NCBI GenBank assembly: GCA_012512605.1
Contig: JAAZDX010000182.1
Location: forward strand, 1 to 7,315
Origin: Bacillota bacterium
Lineage (GTDB): Bacteria > Bacillota > UBA4882 > UBA10575
DNA length: 7,315 bases
Direction: 5' to 3'
In this document: one piece after another, positions 1 through 4,962 of the stretch
Numbering within the stretch: the first letter of the stretch is position 1
How the letters are laid out: each line of letters begins with the position of its first letter
Position numbers and translations under genes: made by a program
Notes under the pieces: generated by a model
The model's database searches: none
Told to the model about the DNA's origin: nothing
Seen by the model: only the letters and a program-made list of their open reading frames with translations

Positions 1-1198
1 GATGCGGGCCGGGGAGTTTCCCGACGGTTCACGGGTCCTACGCGCCAAGATTGATATGGCCTCGCCCAACCTGAATATGCGGGACCCGGTGATTTACCGG
101 ATTTTACGGGTGCCCCACCACCGGACCGGTGACCAGTGGTGCATCTACCCAATGTATGATTTTGCCCACCCGCTCTCCGATGCACTGGAAATGATCACCC
201 ATTCCATTTGTACCTTGGAATTTGAGGACCACCGTCCACTATACGACTGGTTTATCGAGCATCTTCCTGTCCCCCGCGCACCCCAGCAGATTGAGTTTGC
301 GCGCTTAAACCTTACTTACACGATGATGAGTAAGCGCAAGCTTTTACAGCTGGTCGAACGGGGAATCGTGCAGGGCTGGGATGCCCCGCGGATGCCGACC
401 ATTGCCGGCCTGCGCCGCCGCGGTTATACGCCCGCCGCGATCCGGGATTTCTGTGAACGGATTGGGGTGGCCAAAAGCAACAGTATGGTGGATATTGCCT
501 TGCTGGAGCATTGTCTGCGGGAAGATCTGAATAAACATGCCCCCCGGGTGATGGGCGTCTTGCGGCCGCTCAAAGTCGTTCTCGAAAACTACCCGGAAGG
601 CCAGGTGGAAGAGCTAGAGGCGGTGAATAACCCGGAAGATCCGACGATGGGGGTCCGGAAAGTGCCCTTCTCCAAGGTCCTTTATATTGAGGAAGACGAT
701 TTTATGGAAGATCCCCCTAAGAAATTTTACCGTTTAGCCCCCGGGCGGGAAGTCCGTTTACGGTATGGTTACTTCATCAAATGTACCGACGTGATCAAAG
801 ACGAGTCCGGCAAGGTTGTGGAGCTCCGTTGTACTTACGATCCGGAGACGAAAGGGGGTTCTGCCCCGGACGGACGGAAGGTCCGCGCGACCTTGCATTG
901 GGTCTCCGCGGCCCATGCGGTACCGGCGGAGGTCCGGCTGTACGATCACCTCTTTACGGTGGAGGATCCGAGCGCGGCTGAGGATTTTGCGGCGTGTCTT
1001 AACCCTGGTTCGCTTGAAGTTTTAACCTCTGCCATGGTCGAACCAACCCTCCGTGAGGCTACGCCGGGGAGTAGCTACCAGTTTGAACGGCTCGGCTATT
1101 TCTGTGTTGATCCCGATTCCACCGCCGAGAAAATGGTGTTTAACCGGACGGTCTCGCTCCGTGATACTTGGGCGAAGATCCAAAAGAAGCAAAAATAA
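1..1198 (+). CDS. glnS: Glutaminyl-tRNA synthetase, C-terminal part (5' end outside window)
   Basis: Class I aminoacyl-tRNA synthetase that charges tRNA-Gln with glutamine in the cytoplasm. The visible 398 codons align with E. coli GlnRS from about its residue 160 to its end, so roughly 159 N-terminal residues, including the HIGH motif, lie left of the window. The Met codon at base 2 is internal (MRAGEF, also in E. coli). Visible landmarks are YPMYDFAH at residues 49-56, whose Tyr52 matches E. coli Tyr211 of the glutamine pocket; Gln96, matching Gln255; and MSKRK at 109-113, the KMSKS-type ATP loop. PRMPTIAGLRRRGYT follows, then the two beta-barrel anticodon-binding domains with VSAAHAVPAEVRLYD and FNRTVSLRDTWAK near the C-terminus. 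The protein stops there, with no YqeY-type extension as in some clostridial GlnRS. Many Firmicutes lack GlnRS and use the GatCAB route, so the gene may have been acquired. Identity is very secure. Confidence 0.97.
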   Translation, partial: MRAGEFPDGSRVLRAKIDMASPNLNMRDPVIYRILRVPHHRTGDQWCIYPMYDFAHPLSDALEMITHSICTLEFEDHRPLYDWFIEHLPVPRAPQQIEFARLNLTYTMMSKRKLLQLVERGIVQGWDAPRMPTIAGLRRRGYTPAAIRDFCERIGVAKSNSMVDIALLEHCLREDLNKHAPRVMGVLRPLKVVLENYPEGQVEELEAVNNPEDPTMGVRKVPFSKVLYIEEDDFMEDPPKKFYRLAPGREVRLRYGYFIKCTDVIKDESGKVVELRCTYDPETKGGSAPDGRKVRATLHWVSAAHAVPAEVRLYDHLFTVEDPSAAEDFAACLNPGSLEVLTSAMVEPTLREATPGSSYQFERLGYFCVDPDSTAEKMVFNRTVSLRDTWAKIQKKQK

Positions 1199-1200
1199 GA

Positions 1201-1305
1201 ATGCCAGGCCAAGAAATTCAAGTCAGCGAAGAACACACCATTCGGTCCAGCAAGGGTTTGTTAAGGGGCATGAGTGATAAGTTACGGGGAACCAGGATAC
1301 GATAA
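1201..1305 (+). CDS. Possible 34-residue small protein after glnS (doubtful)
   Basis: An ATG two bases after the glnS stop opens a 34-codon frame starting MPGQEIQVSEEHTIRSSKG and ending TRIR. It stops four bases before the GC-rich hairpin at 1310-1340. The tight fit between the glnS stop and the hairpin is what makes it worth listing. Against it, there is no convincing Shine-Dalgarno sequence (only AAATAAGA before the ATG), no recognisable family, and a frame of this length has roughly a one-in-five chance of being open at random. If real, it would be translationally coupled to glnS. It is polar and basic at the C-terminus, with no membrane segment. Confidence 0.2.
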   Translation: MPGQEIQVSEEHTIRSSKGLLRGMSDKLRGTRIR

Positions 1306-1340
1306 AAAACCGGCGCGGGGAAACGGGTTCCCCGCGCCGG
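1304..1340 (-). terminator. Strong intrinsic terminator of the small hydrophobic peptide gene
   Basis: Perfect inverted repeat of 11 GC-rich base pairs (1310-1320 with 1330-1340), extended by two A-T pairs to 13 bp around a 5-base loop. The run of six A at 1304-1309 becomes UUUUUU immediately after the stem when read on the minus strand. There is no T-run after the stem on the plus strand (TACGGATA follows), so it is mainly a leftward terminator. It lies about 55 bases beyond the stop codon of the gene at 1395-1481. It may still hinder read-through from glnS as a hairpin. Confidence 0.88.
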
Positions 1341-1394
1341 TACGGATAACCAGCGGTTGACTGCCAAGTACGCCAGAAACGGTCAAAGCGTGGA

Positions 1395-1481
1395 TTAGAA
1401 AAAGCCGAGAATAAGCAAGAAGAGGATAATGAATACGACCAACATCAAAATTGAATCATGCCCGCCTTTAAAAGAACCCAT
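1395..1481 (-). CDS. 28-residue hydrophobic peptide, YjcZ-like sporulation protein family
   Basis: Reads MGSFKGGHDS followed by an unbroken hydrophobic stretch (ILMLVVFIILFLLILGFF) to a TAA stop. A glycine-rich head, a Asp-Ser pair and a single membrane-spanning tail are typical of the tiny proteins annotated as YjcZ-family sporulation proteins in Bacilli and Clostridia; their molecular function is not known. Support for it being a gene: a full GGAGG ribosome binding site (plus-strand CCTCC at 1490-1494) 8 bases before the ATG, and a dedicated strong terminator 55 bases downstream, so it is probably a single-gene transcript. The protein would be one transmembrane helix with almost no soluble part. 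The family assignment rests on pattern resemblance only; that it is a translated gene is much surer. Its short length makes automated callers likely to miss it. Confidence 0.78.
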   Translation of the reverse strand: MGSFKGGHDSILMLVVFIILFLLILGFF

Positions 1482-1486
1482 TATTT

Positions 1487-1494
1487 CACCCTCC
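1487..1494 (-). promoter_or_regulatory. Ribosome binding site of the small hydrophobic peptide
   Basis: GGAGGGTG on the minus strand, with GGAGG ending 8 bases before the ATG at 1481. It is the main evidence that this 28-codon frame is translated. Confidence 0.8.
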
Positions 1495-1546
1495 AAAAAA
1501 AATTCATCAAACTAGTATTTTCTAAAGTAAAGCCCTGCTTTTAGTC

Positions 1547-1555
1547 TATAATATG
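1547..1555 (-). promoter_or_regulatory. Possible -10 element for the small peptide gene
   Basis: Minus-strand CATATTATA fits the CATA-N3-TA -10 pattern of the late mother-cell sigma factor SigK, and its TATTAT core is also one mismatch from a vegetative -10 box. It lies 66 bases upstream of the ATG. No AC dinucleotide sits at the usual SigK -35 distance and no TTGACA-like box is seen, so this is a weak call. The same bases read TATAAT (1547-1552) on the plus strand, which could instead serve a rightward transcript. Confidence 0.25.
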
Positions 1556-1630
1556 ATCGCAAGCGGTAAGAAGGAACATGGCTTTTGGAATAAGATTAAA
1601 ATTCTATGCATAAACCGGAAGGAAAGTGGA

Positions 1631-1636
1631 TATAAT
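1631..1636 (+). promoter_or_regulatory. Consensus -10 box of a possible small RNA
   Basis: Perfect TATAAT. The 16-18 base upstream positions hold only weak -35 matches (for example TGCATA). Transcription would start near 1643 and run toward the structured segment and the terminator at 1815. Confidence 0.35.
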
Positions 1637-1753
1637 CTTAATGCAGCTGGATGAACGGGCGCCAAAAGTCTGAGCATCCCCGATGAGGGTGAGTACTGCC
1701 CTTAACCTGTGAGTGCCGGGATGTTGGCTTTTCATTCAAATCCGGCTGCGTCT

Positions 1754-1788
1754 AAAAGATGACTAAAGTGCGCGCCATGTCATCTTTT
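1754..1788. terminator. Inverted repeat downstream of tcdA, possible two-way terminator
   Basis: AAAAGATGAC (1754-1763) pairs perfectly with GTCATCTTTT (1779-1788) around a 15-base loop. An A-run before and a T-run after the GATGAC/GTCATC core give a U-tract in either direction. It starts 14 bases beyond the tcdA stop, so it most likely ends the leftward tcdA transcript. The core stem is only 6 bp with a large loop, so efficiency may be modest. Confidence 0.5.
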
Positions 1789-1790
1789 GA

Positions 1791-1815
1791 GGGGGGTCTG
1801 CTTACCCCCCTTTTT
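1791..1815 (+). terminator. Rightward intrinsic terminator overlapping the 3' end of tcdA
   Basis: GGGGGGT (1791-1797), loop CTGCTT, ACCCCCC (1804-1810), then TTTTT (1811-1815). This is a textbook plus-strand terminator. Its 3' arm and T-run are also the last codons of tcdA on the other strand (Lys-Gly-Gly-stop). On the minus strand no U-run follows. It implies that a rightward transcript ends here, converging on tcdA. Confidence 0.75.
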
Positions 1816-2617
1816 CTGATCGGCGCTCCAGGCCCAACAGGTCGCGGATGACTTCGGCGGCAACGACCAGCCCCACCATGGACGGCATATAGGAGATCGT
1901 TCCCGGTGTTGGACGCTGCCGGGGGCAGCCGCATGTTTCTGCGGCTGACGCTCGGGGGCAGGAAGTACAGCCGCTGCCGGCAGGGGGCGCTACCGCAGTT
2001 TCCTCTTGAACCCGGACCGCCGGTTCGGTGGAGAAGACCACTTTAACGCCAGTTGTAATCCCAGAATCGCGCAATCCTTTGCGGACGGCCTTGGCGAGAG
2101 GACAGGTATGGGTTTTACTGATATCGGCGACCTTAAGCGCTAAAGGATCCAATTTATTTCCGGCACCCATCGCCGAAATCACGGGGATCTCCCGTTCCAA
2201 TGCATACTGGATGAGGGCGATTTTGGCGGTGACCGTATCAATGGCATCGACAATATAAGTAAGGTCGCCGTGCAGGACGGAAGGGAGGTTTTCCTTTCCG
2301 ACAAAGATTTGCCAGGGCACGACGATGCTCTCCGGATTAATCGCTCTAACGCGTTCGGCCATCACCTCGACTTTCGGCCGACCATAATTTCCGGTTAAAG
2401 CGTGAAGCTGGCGGTTGGTATTGGAAAGGTCGACCTGATCGTGGTCGATCAACACTAACCAACCGACGCCTGCGCGGGCTAGGGCTTCCACCACAAAAGA
2501 ACCGACCCCACCAACACCAACCACCGCGATTCGTGCCTGCCGGAGCACGGTTAAACCGGCCGCGCCGACCAACTTCTCCATCCGACTGAAACGTAATTGG
2601 GTTTCTTTTTCCGTCAT
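1802..2617 (-). CDS. tcdA: tRNA threonylcarbamoyladenosine dehydratase (TcdA / CsdL / YgdL; YrvM in Bacillus)
   Basis: E1-like (ThiF/MoeB superfamily) enzyme that uses ATP to cyclise the t6A base at position 37 of ANN-decoding tRNAs to ct6A. The 271 residues match the family length. Visible parts are the nucleotide-binding GVGGVGS (34-40), LIDHDQVD (56-63), the NTNRQLHAL motif (66-74), DAIDT (124-128), SAMGAGNKLDP (148-157) and ISKTH (166-170), all as in Bacillus YrvM and E. coli TcdA. The start was set at the internal ATG (2615-2617), because GGAGG lies 7 bases upstream and MTEKETQLRFSR resembles family N-termini; an ATG 21 bases further upstream lacks this spacing. Oddities: Cys172 replaces the usual Asp in the HTDPLA motif, and residues 213-236 hold a Cys-rich insert (Cys217, 220, 229, 231) absent from E. 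coli TcdA. It is divergent from the S55 gene. Confidence 0.93.
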   Translation of the reverse strand: MTEKETQLRFSRMEKLVGAAGLTVLRQARIAVVGVGGVGSFVVEALARAGVGWLVLIDHDQVDLSNTNRQLHALTGNYGRPKVEVMAERVRAINPESIVVPWQIFVGKENLPSVLHGDLTYIVDAIDTVTAKIALIQYALEREIPVISAMGAGNKLDPLALKVADISKTHTCPLAKAVRKGLRDSGITTGVKVVFSTEPAVRVQEETAVAPPAGSGCTSCPRASAAETCGCPRQRPTPGTISYMPSMVGLVVAAEVIRDLLGLERRSEKGG

Positions 2618-2624
2618 GACAAGT

Positions 2625-2629
2625 CCTCC
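2625..2629 (-). promoter_or_regulatory. Ribosome binding site that decides the tcdA start
   Basis: GGAGG on the minus strand, 7 bases before the ATG at 2615-2617. The longer in-frame ATG at 2636-2638 lies upstream of this site, so it is not the likely start. Confidence 0.8.
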
Positions 2630-2689
2630 ATCCCACAATTTCTGGTTTCCCCAAATGTTTGGTGAATTAATTATTTGTTAATCCCGATG

Positions 2690-2698
2690 TGATATAAT
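2690..2698 (+). promoter_or_regulatory. Extended -10 promoter toward the S55 gene
   Basis: TGATATAAT is a perfect extended -10 element (TG-N-TATAAT). No good -35 box lies 16-18 bases upstream (ATTATT at 17), which extended -10 promoters can tolerate. Transcription would start near 2705 and give a leader of about 260 nt before the S55 start codon. Confidence 0.55.
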
Positions 2699-2868
2699 GA
2701 GGTCTGATTTGGAAGCCTTTGCGGGAGCCCCCTTTTTCCTTGGCGACAACTTCAAAAGGCTTCATCAATTTTATTCTTCCCTGTTGGGCAGTTCTCTTCC
2801 TGCCTTGGTCTTTTTCCGGGAAAAACTTGAAGGATATTGGGTCGGTAAAAAGAATATAAACCGAATGG

Positions 2869-2880
2869 AGTTATATAACT
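2869..2880. repeat. Perfect 12-bp palindrome upstream of the S55 gene, possible operator
   Basis: AGTTATATAACT equals its own reverse complement. It overlaps the -35 position (GTTATA, 2870-2875) of a weak second promoter whose -10 is TATACT at 2893-2898 with a 17-base spacer. A dimeric regulator could bind here, but short AT-rich palindromes also arise by chance. Confidence 0.25.
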
Positions 2881-2964
2881 TGGGTGTTTTAATATACTTT
2901 GATCATCATGAAAATGCTGCTTGAGGAGTTATGAGGATAAAATCGATTTTAGGAGCGTTTATGG

Positions 2965-4818
2965 ATGAAAATTCGAAGCGGGCTACAAAAAGCCATTCTT
3001 GTCGTCTTATTCCTTCTCGTCCTCGGGACGCAGATTACGGCGGGCGATCCGTTTCTTCCTTTATCCGCATTGCGACCGGGGATGGTTGGCCATGGCTTAA
3101 CTGTGTTTACCGGTACAAAAGTGGAAGCGTTTCCGGTTGAAATTGTTGGTATCATGCAAGGGAGCGGCACCGTTCGGCATCTGATTCTGATTAAACTAAC
3201 CGGCGGGCAATCCTTGGCGGCCGGGATGAGCGGGAGTCCAATTTTTGTCGGGGATAAGTTGATCGGCGCAATTGGTTATGGGTTTAATAATGCTGATCAT
3301 CGGTACGCCATGGTGACGCCGATTGAAGAGATGTTTACCTTGTGGTCGAGAAAAGAGGCGGAGACCTTCAACTTTATTGAGGGCGAGTTATCCGAGTTTG
3401 AAGGGGTGGCCCTTGGGCAAGAGCCAGCCTCCGGAAATTGGCTCCGGGCGCGTCCGGTGGCCACTCCCTTATTTCTTTCCGGCTACGGACCCCGGGCGGG
3501 CCAATACTTGCTCGATGTCCTAGGAAAACAAGGGGCATTTATGTTAAACCAGGGACCGGGCAGGGCTCTTCCCACCTTGCTTCCGTTGACGGGGGCGGCG
3601 AAAAAAGCAGATGCGCCGGTAGGTCAGCCGTTGCAACCGGGAAGTGCCCTCACCATCACTCTGGTTGAGGGTGATTATATGGTTACGGCCTTGGGGACTT
3701 TAACCTGGTTGGATGGGCAGAAGTTCCTCGGTTTTGGCCATTCTTTTTTGAATCGCGGAAAGGTTGAATTCGGGGTGGGCGGTGCCGAGATTTTAGGCGT
3801 GATCGATAGCCAAGACCTTCCTTTTAAATTGGGGTTGCCTCTCCCTGCCAGCGGACGGATCACCCAAGACCGGGGGGCGGGTGTGGCTGGAGAATTCGGT
3901 GTTTTACCGAGGATGGTGGAAGTAACGACCGAAGTTTCCGATGAAGAATCGGGTCTGGTCTGTAACTATACTTTTGCCGTGGTTAACGAGGAAGACCTTC
4001 TTCCCGGCTTGGTCCTGGCTGGGGTGATTGATACGATTGACCGGACTTTGGACCGGATCGGTCCCGGTACCGCCCACGTCAATTTTGAGCTAAGCGGGGG
4101 TAATTTTCCCCTCTTCCAGCGGGAAAATCTGTTCTGTGGAACGGACGTGGCCGCGGTGGCCGTGCAGGAACTGGGGGACCTTCTCCGGGTGATCACAAGC
4201 AACGAATATGTCCACCCGGAACTGGTCAGCGTCCAGGTGCAAGTAAAGATCCATCCTGAGCTGTTGAAGGCGAAGATTGTCAAGGTTGAACTTCCGAAGG
4301 AGGAGTTTGCGCCGGGTGAAAGAGTCACCCTCACCGTCCACTTGCTTCCGTTTCGGGGGGAAGTAATGGAGACGGAATTCGAAGTCGAGCTTCCAACCAC
4401 CCCAGGCCAATGGCTTCTGGTGGTTTATGGGAATGAGTACAGTTTTGCCCCAGGGGAACAAGGGAGTGCCGATGAAGAGTTATATAATAATACGGATTTA
4501 TACCAATCGGACAGTAGTCTGGAAGAAAGATTGGCCGATTACCGCACCAGACTTCGGAATAACCAATTGGTAGCCGAGTTTCTGCCTGCGGAAGTGCGGA
4601 CCCCGGAATTACCGGAAACCCGTGACGAGGAGCCGCTAGAGGATGAGGAAGAAACAGCGGAGGATGTTTCCAGCCATGACTATCAAACCATGGACACCCC
4701 TTATTTGATTATGGGAGAGGAACAGATTAAACTTGAAGTTTTACCGTCACTCGGGAAAGAAGCGCCGGTGTGGTTAAGATATGAGCCCGAAGCCAGTAAT
4801 GAAACAAACGAGCCTTAG
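2965..4818 (+). CDS. Exported SpoIVB-type S55 peptidase-domain protein with permuted domain order
   Basis: A 617-residue protein. Residues 1-27 form a signal peptide or anchor (basic start, hydrophobic 10-21). Residues 30-127 match the C-terminal half of the SpoIVB S55 domain: PLSALRPGMVGHGLTVF, EAFPVEIVGIM, then GMSGSP at 87-92 with the probable catalytic Ser89. Residues 225-315 match the N-terminal half: GTLTWLDGQKFLGFGH with probable catalytic His259, and GRITQDRGAGVAGEFG. SpoIVB has His before Asp before Ser; here Ser comes 170 residues before His. No PDZ domain is seen, and no clear counterpart of SpoIVB Asp363 precedes Ser89. Residues about 318-495 look beta-rich, 548-570 are a strongly acidic linker, and the C-terminus is unrecognised. 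The ATG at 2965 has AGGAG 9 bases upstream; the closer ATG at 2961 opens only a short frame. Likely an extracytoplasmic serine protease or a non-catalytic relative; substrate unknown. SpoIVB itself cleaves SpoIVFA in sporulation, but this role is not implied. Confidence 0.88.
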   Translation: MKIRSGLQKAILVVLFLLVLGTQITAGDPFLPLSALRPGMVGHGLTVFTGTKVEAFPVEIVGIMQGSGTVRHLILIKLTGGQSLAAGMSGSPIFVGDKLIGAIGYGFNNADHRYAMVTPIEEMFTLWSRKEAETFNFIEGELSEFEGVALGQEPASGNWLRARPVATPLFLSGYGPRAGQYLLDVLGKQGAFMLNQGPGRALPTLLPLTGAAKKADAPVGQPLQPGSALTITLVEGDYMVTALGTLTWLDGQKFLGFGHSFLNRGKVEFGVGGAEILGVIDSQDLPFKLGLPLPASGRITQDRGAGVAGEFGVLPRMVEVTTEVSDEESGLVCNYTFAVVNEEDLLPGLVLAGVIDTIDRTLDRIGPGTAHVNFELSGGNFPLFQRENLFCGTDVAAVAVQELGDLLRVITSNEYVHPELVSVQVQVKIHPELLKAKIVKVELPKEEFAPGERVTLTVHLLPFRGEVMETEFEVELPTTPGQWLLVVYGNEYSFAPGEQGSADEELYNNTDLYQSDSSLEERLADYRTRLRNNQLVAEFLPAEVRTPELPETRDEEPLEDEEETAEDVSSHDYQTMDTPYLIMGEEQIKLEVLPSLGKEAPVWLRYEPEASNETNEP

Positions 4819-4853
4819 ACAGTTTGCAAAAATGATGGGAACCAGAGTTCGTA

Positions 4854-4881
4854 TTGGTTCGTTTCTATATGATGATATAAC
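4854..4881 (+). promoter_or_regulatory. Promoter of the TamB-like gene
   Basis: TTGGTT (4854-4859), a 16-base spacer, and TATAAC (4876-4881) preceded by TG-A, giving an extended -10 of TGATATAAC. The same TGATATAA core occurs in the promoter at 2690. Transcription would begin near 4888, leaving a leader of about 75 nt. No terminator was seen between the S55 stop (4818) and this site, so read-through from the S55 gene remains possible. Confidence 0.55.
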
Positions 4882-4889
4882 ACGTGTTA
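4878..4889. repeat. Perfect 12-bp palindrome over the -10/start region, candidate operator
   Basis: TAACACGTGTTA equals its reverse complement and covers the 3' end of the -10 box and the expected transcription start. A protein bound here would block the promoter. The regulator is unknown. Confidence 0.4.
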
Positions 4890-4946
4890 ATTCTCCGTTG
4901 CCAACCGGAACCGGACAACGTAAAACGCCATATTAAAGACAGAAAG

Positions 4947-4954
4947 AAGGAGGG
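4947..4954 (+). promoter_or_regulatory. Ribosome binding site that supports a TTG start
   Basis: AAGGAGGG lies 8 bases before the TTG at 4963-4965. No ATG or GTG occurs in the right frame near it, so the TTG is the likely start of the TamB-like gene. Confidence 0.75.
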
Positions 4955-4962
4955 AACAGGGT

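Larger units (their letters stand above)
1482..1801. other. Intergenic region without protein genes between the small peptide and tcdA
   Basis: About 320 bases with no credible reading frame on either strand. The left third is AT-rich and holds the upstream region of the leftward small peptide. The right half is GC-richer and packed with inverted repeats, a plus-strand -10 box (1631-1636) and a rightward intrinsic terminator that runs into the tail of tcdA. It reads as a regulatory or RNA-coding stretch rather than plain spacer. Confidence 0.7.
1643..1815 (+). ncRNA. Candidate structured small RNA, about 170 nt, no known family recognised
   Basis: A transcript from the TATAAT at 1631-1636 to the T-run at 1811-1815 would contain, in order: a nested stem of GCCAA (1661-1665) with TTGGC (1724-1728) stacked directly on CATCCC (1675-1680) with GGGATG (1718-1723), leaving a 9-base bulge on the 5' side; an inner hairpin AGGG (1686-1689) with CCCT (1699-1702); a 10-bp hairpin (1754-1763 with 1779-1788); and a terminator hairpin. 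The first stem is followed by TTTT, so termination could also occur near 1732, giving a 90-nt form. No plus-strand gene follows, so a riboswitch for a downstream gene is unlikely. A rightward terminator more than 600 bases beyond glnS, with the GC-rich hairpin at 1310 in between, argues for a separate transcript. Boundaries and function are inferred. Confidence 0.38.
2618..2964. other. Divergent spacer and long leader between tcdA and the S55 gene
   Basis: About 347 bases, AT-richer than the flanking genes. It contains the tcdA ribosome binding site, the extended -10 promoter at 2690, and roughly 260 bases of probable untranslated leader. A 75-codon frame begins at 2697, but its ATG overlaps the -10 box, there is no ribosome binding site, and nothing in it is recognisable. 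Within the leader are a short hairpin (GGGCAG/CTGCCT around 2785-2804), a perfect 12-bp palindrome (2869-2880) and a second promoter-like -10 (TATACT, 2893-2898). No known riboswitch was recognised. Confidence 0.6.

Noticed and set aside
1636..1660. Similarity of TTAATGCAGCTGGATG (1638-1653) to a segment of the magnesium M-box riboswitch as remembered from Bacillus
   Set aside because: Only this short stretch matches. The other M-box conserved blocks are not found in the right order around it, and no magnesium transporter gene follows on the same strand. Probably chance; an Rfam scan would settle it.
1656..1728. Partial likeness to a TPP riboswitch (CTGAG at 1670-1674, CCCTTAACCTG at 1699-1709)
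   Set aside because: The strongly conserved 3' half of the TPP aptamer is missing, and there is no downstream thiamin gene on the plus strand.
2811..2825. TTTTTCCGGGAAAAA palindrome in the S55 leader
   Set aside because: The centre is a single base, so it cannot form a hairpin, and it does not overlap a promoter element. Not enough to call an operator.
2697..2924. 75-codon frame in the leader of the S55 gene
   Set aside because: Its ATG lies inside the promoter -10 region, there is no ribosome binding site, and the sequence shows no recognisable domain. Better explained as untranslated leader.
2931..3140. 69-codon frame overlapping the S55 gene start, with ATGs at 2931 and 2961
   Set aside because: It overlaps the signal peptide region of a clearly conserved protein in another frame and encodes nothing recognisable. 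The AGGAG at 2951 also serves the ATG at 2965 at good spacing.
3966..4461. Two long minus-strand frames opposite the S55 gene
   Set aside because: Low-complexity Ser/Thr-rich or Leu/His-rich antisense shadows of the real plus-strand gene.
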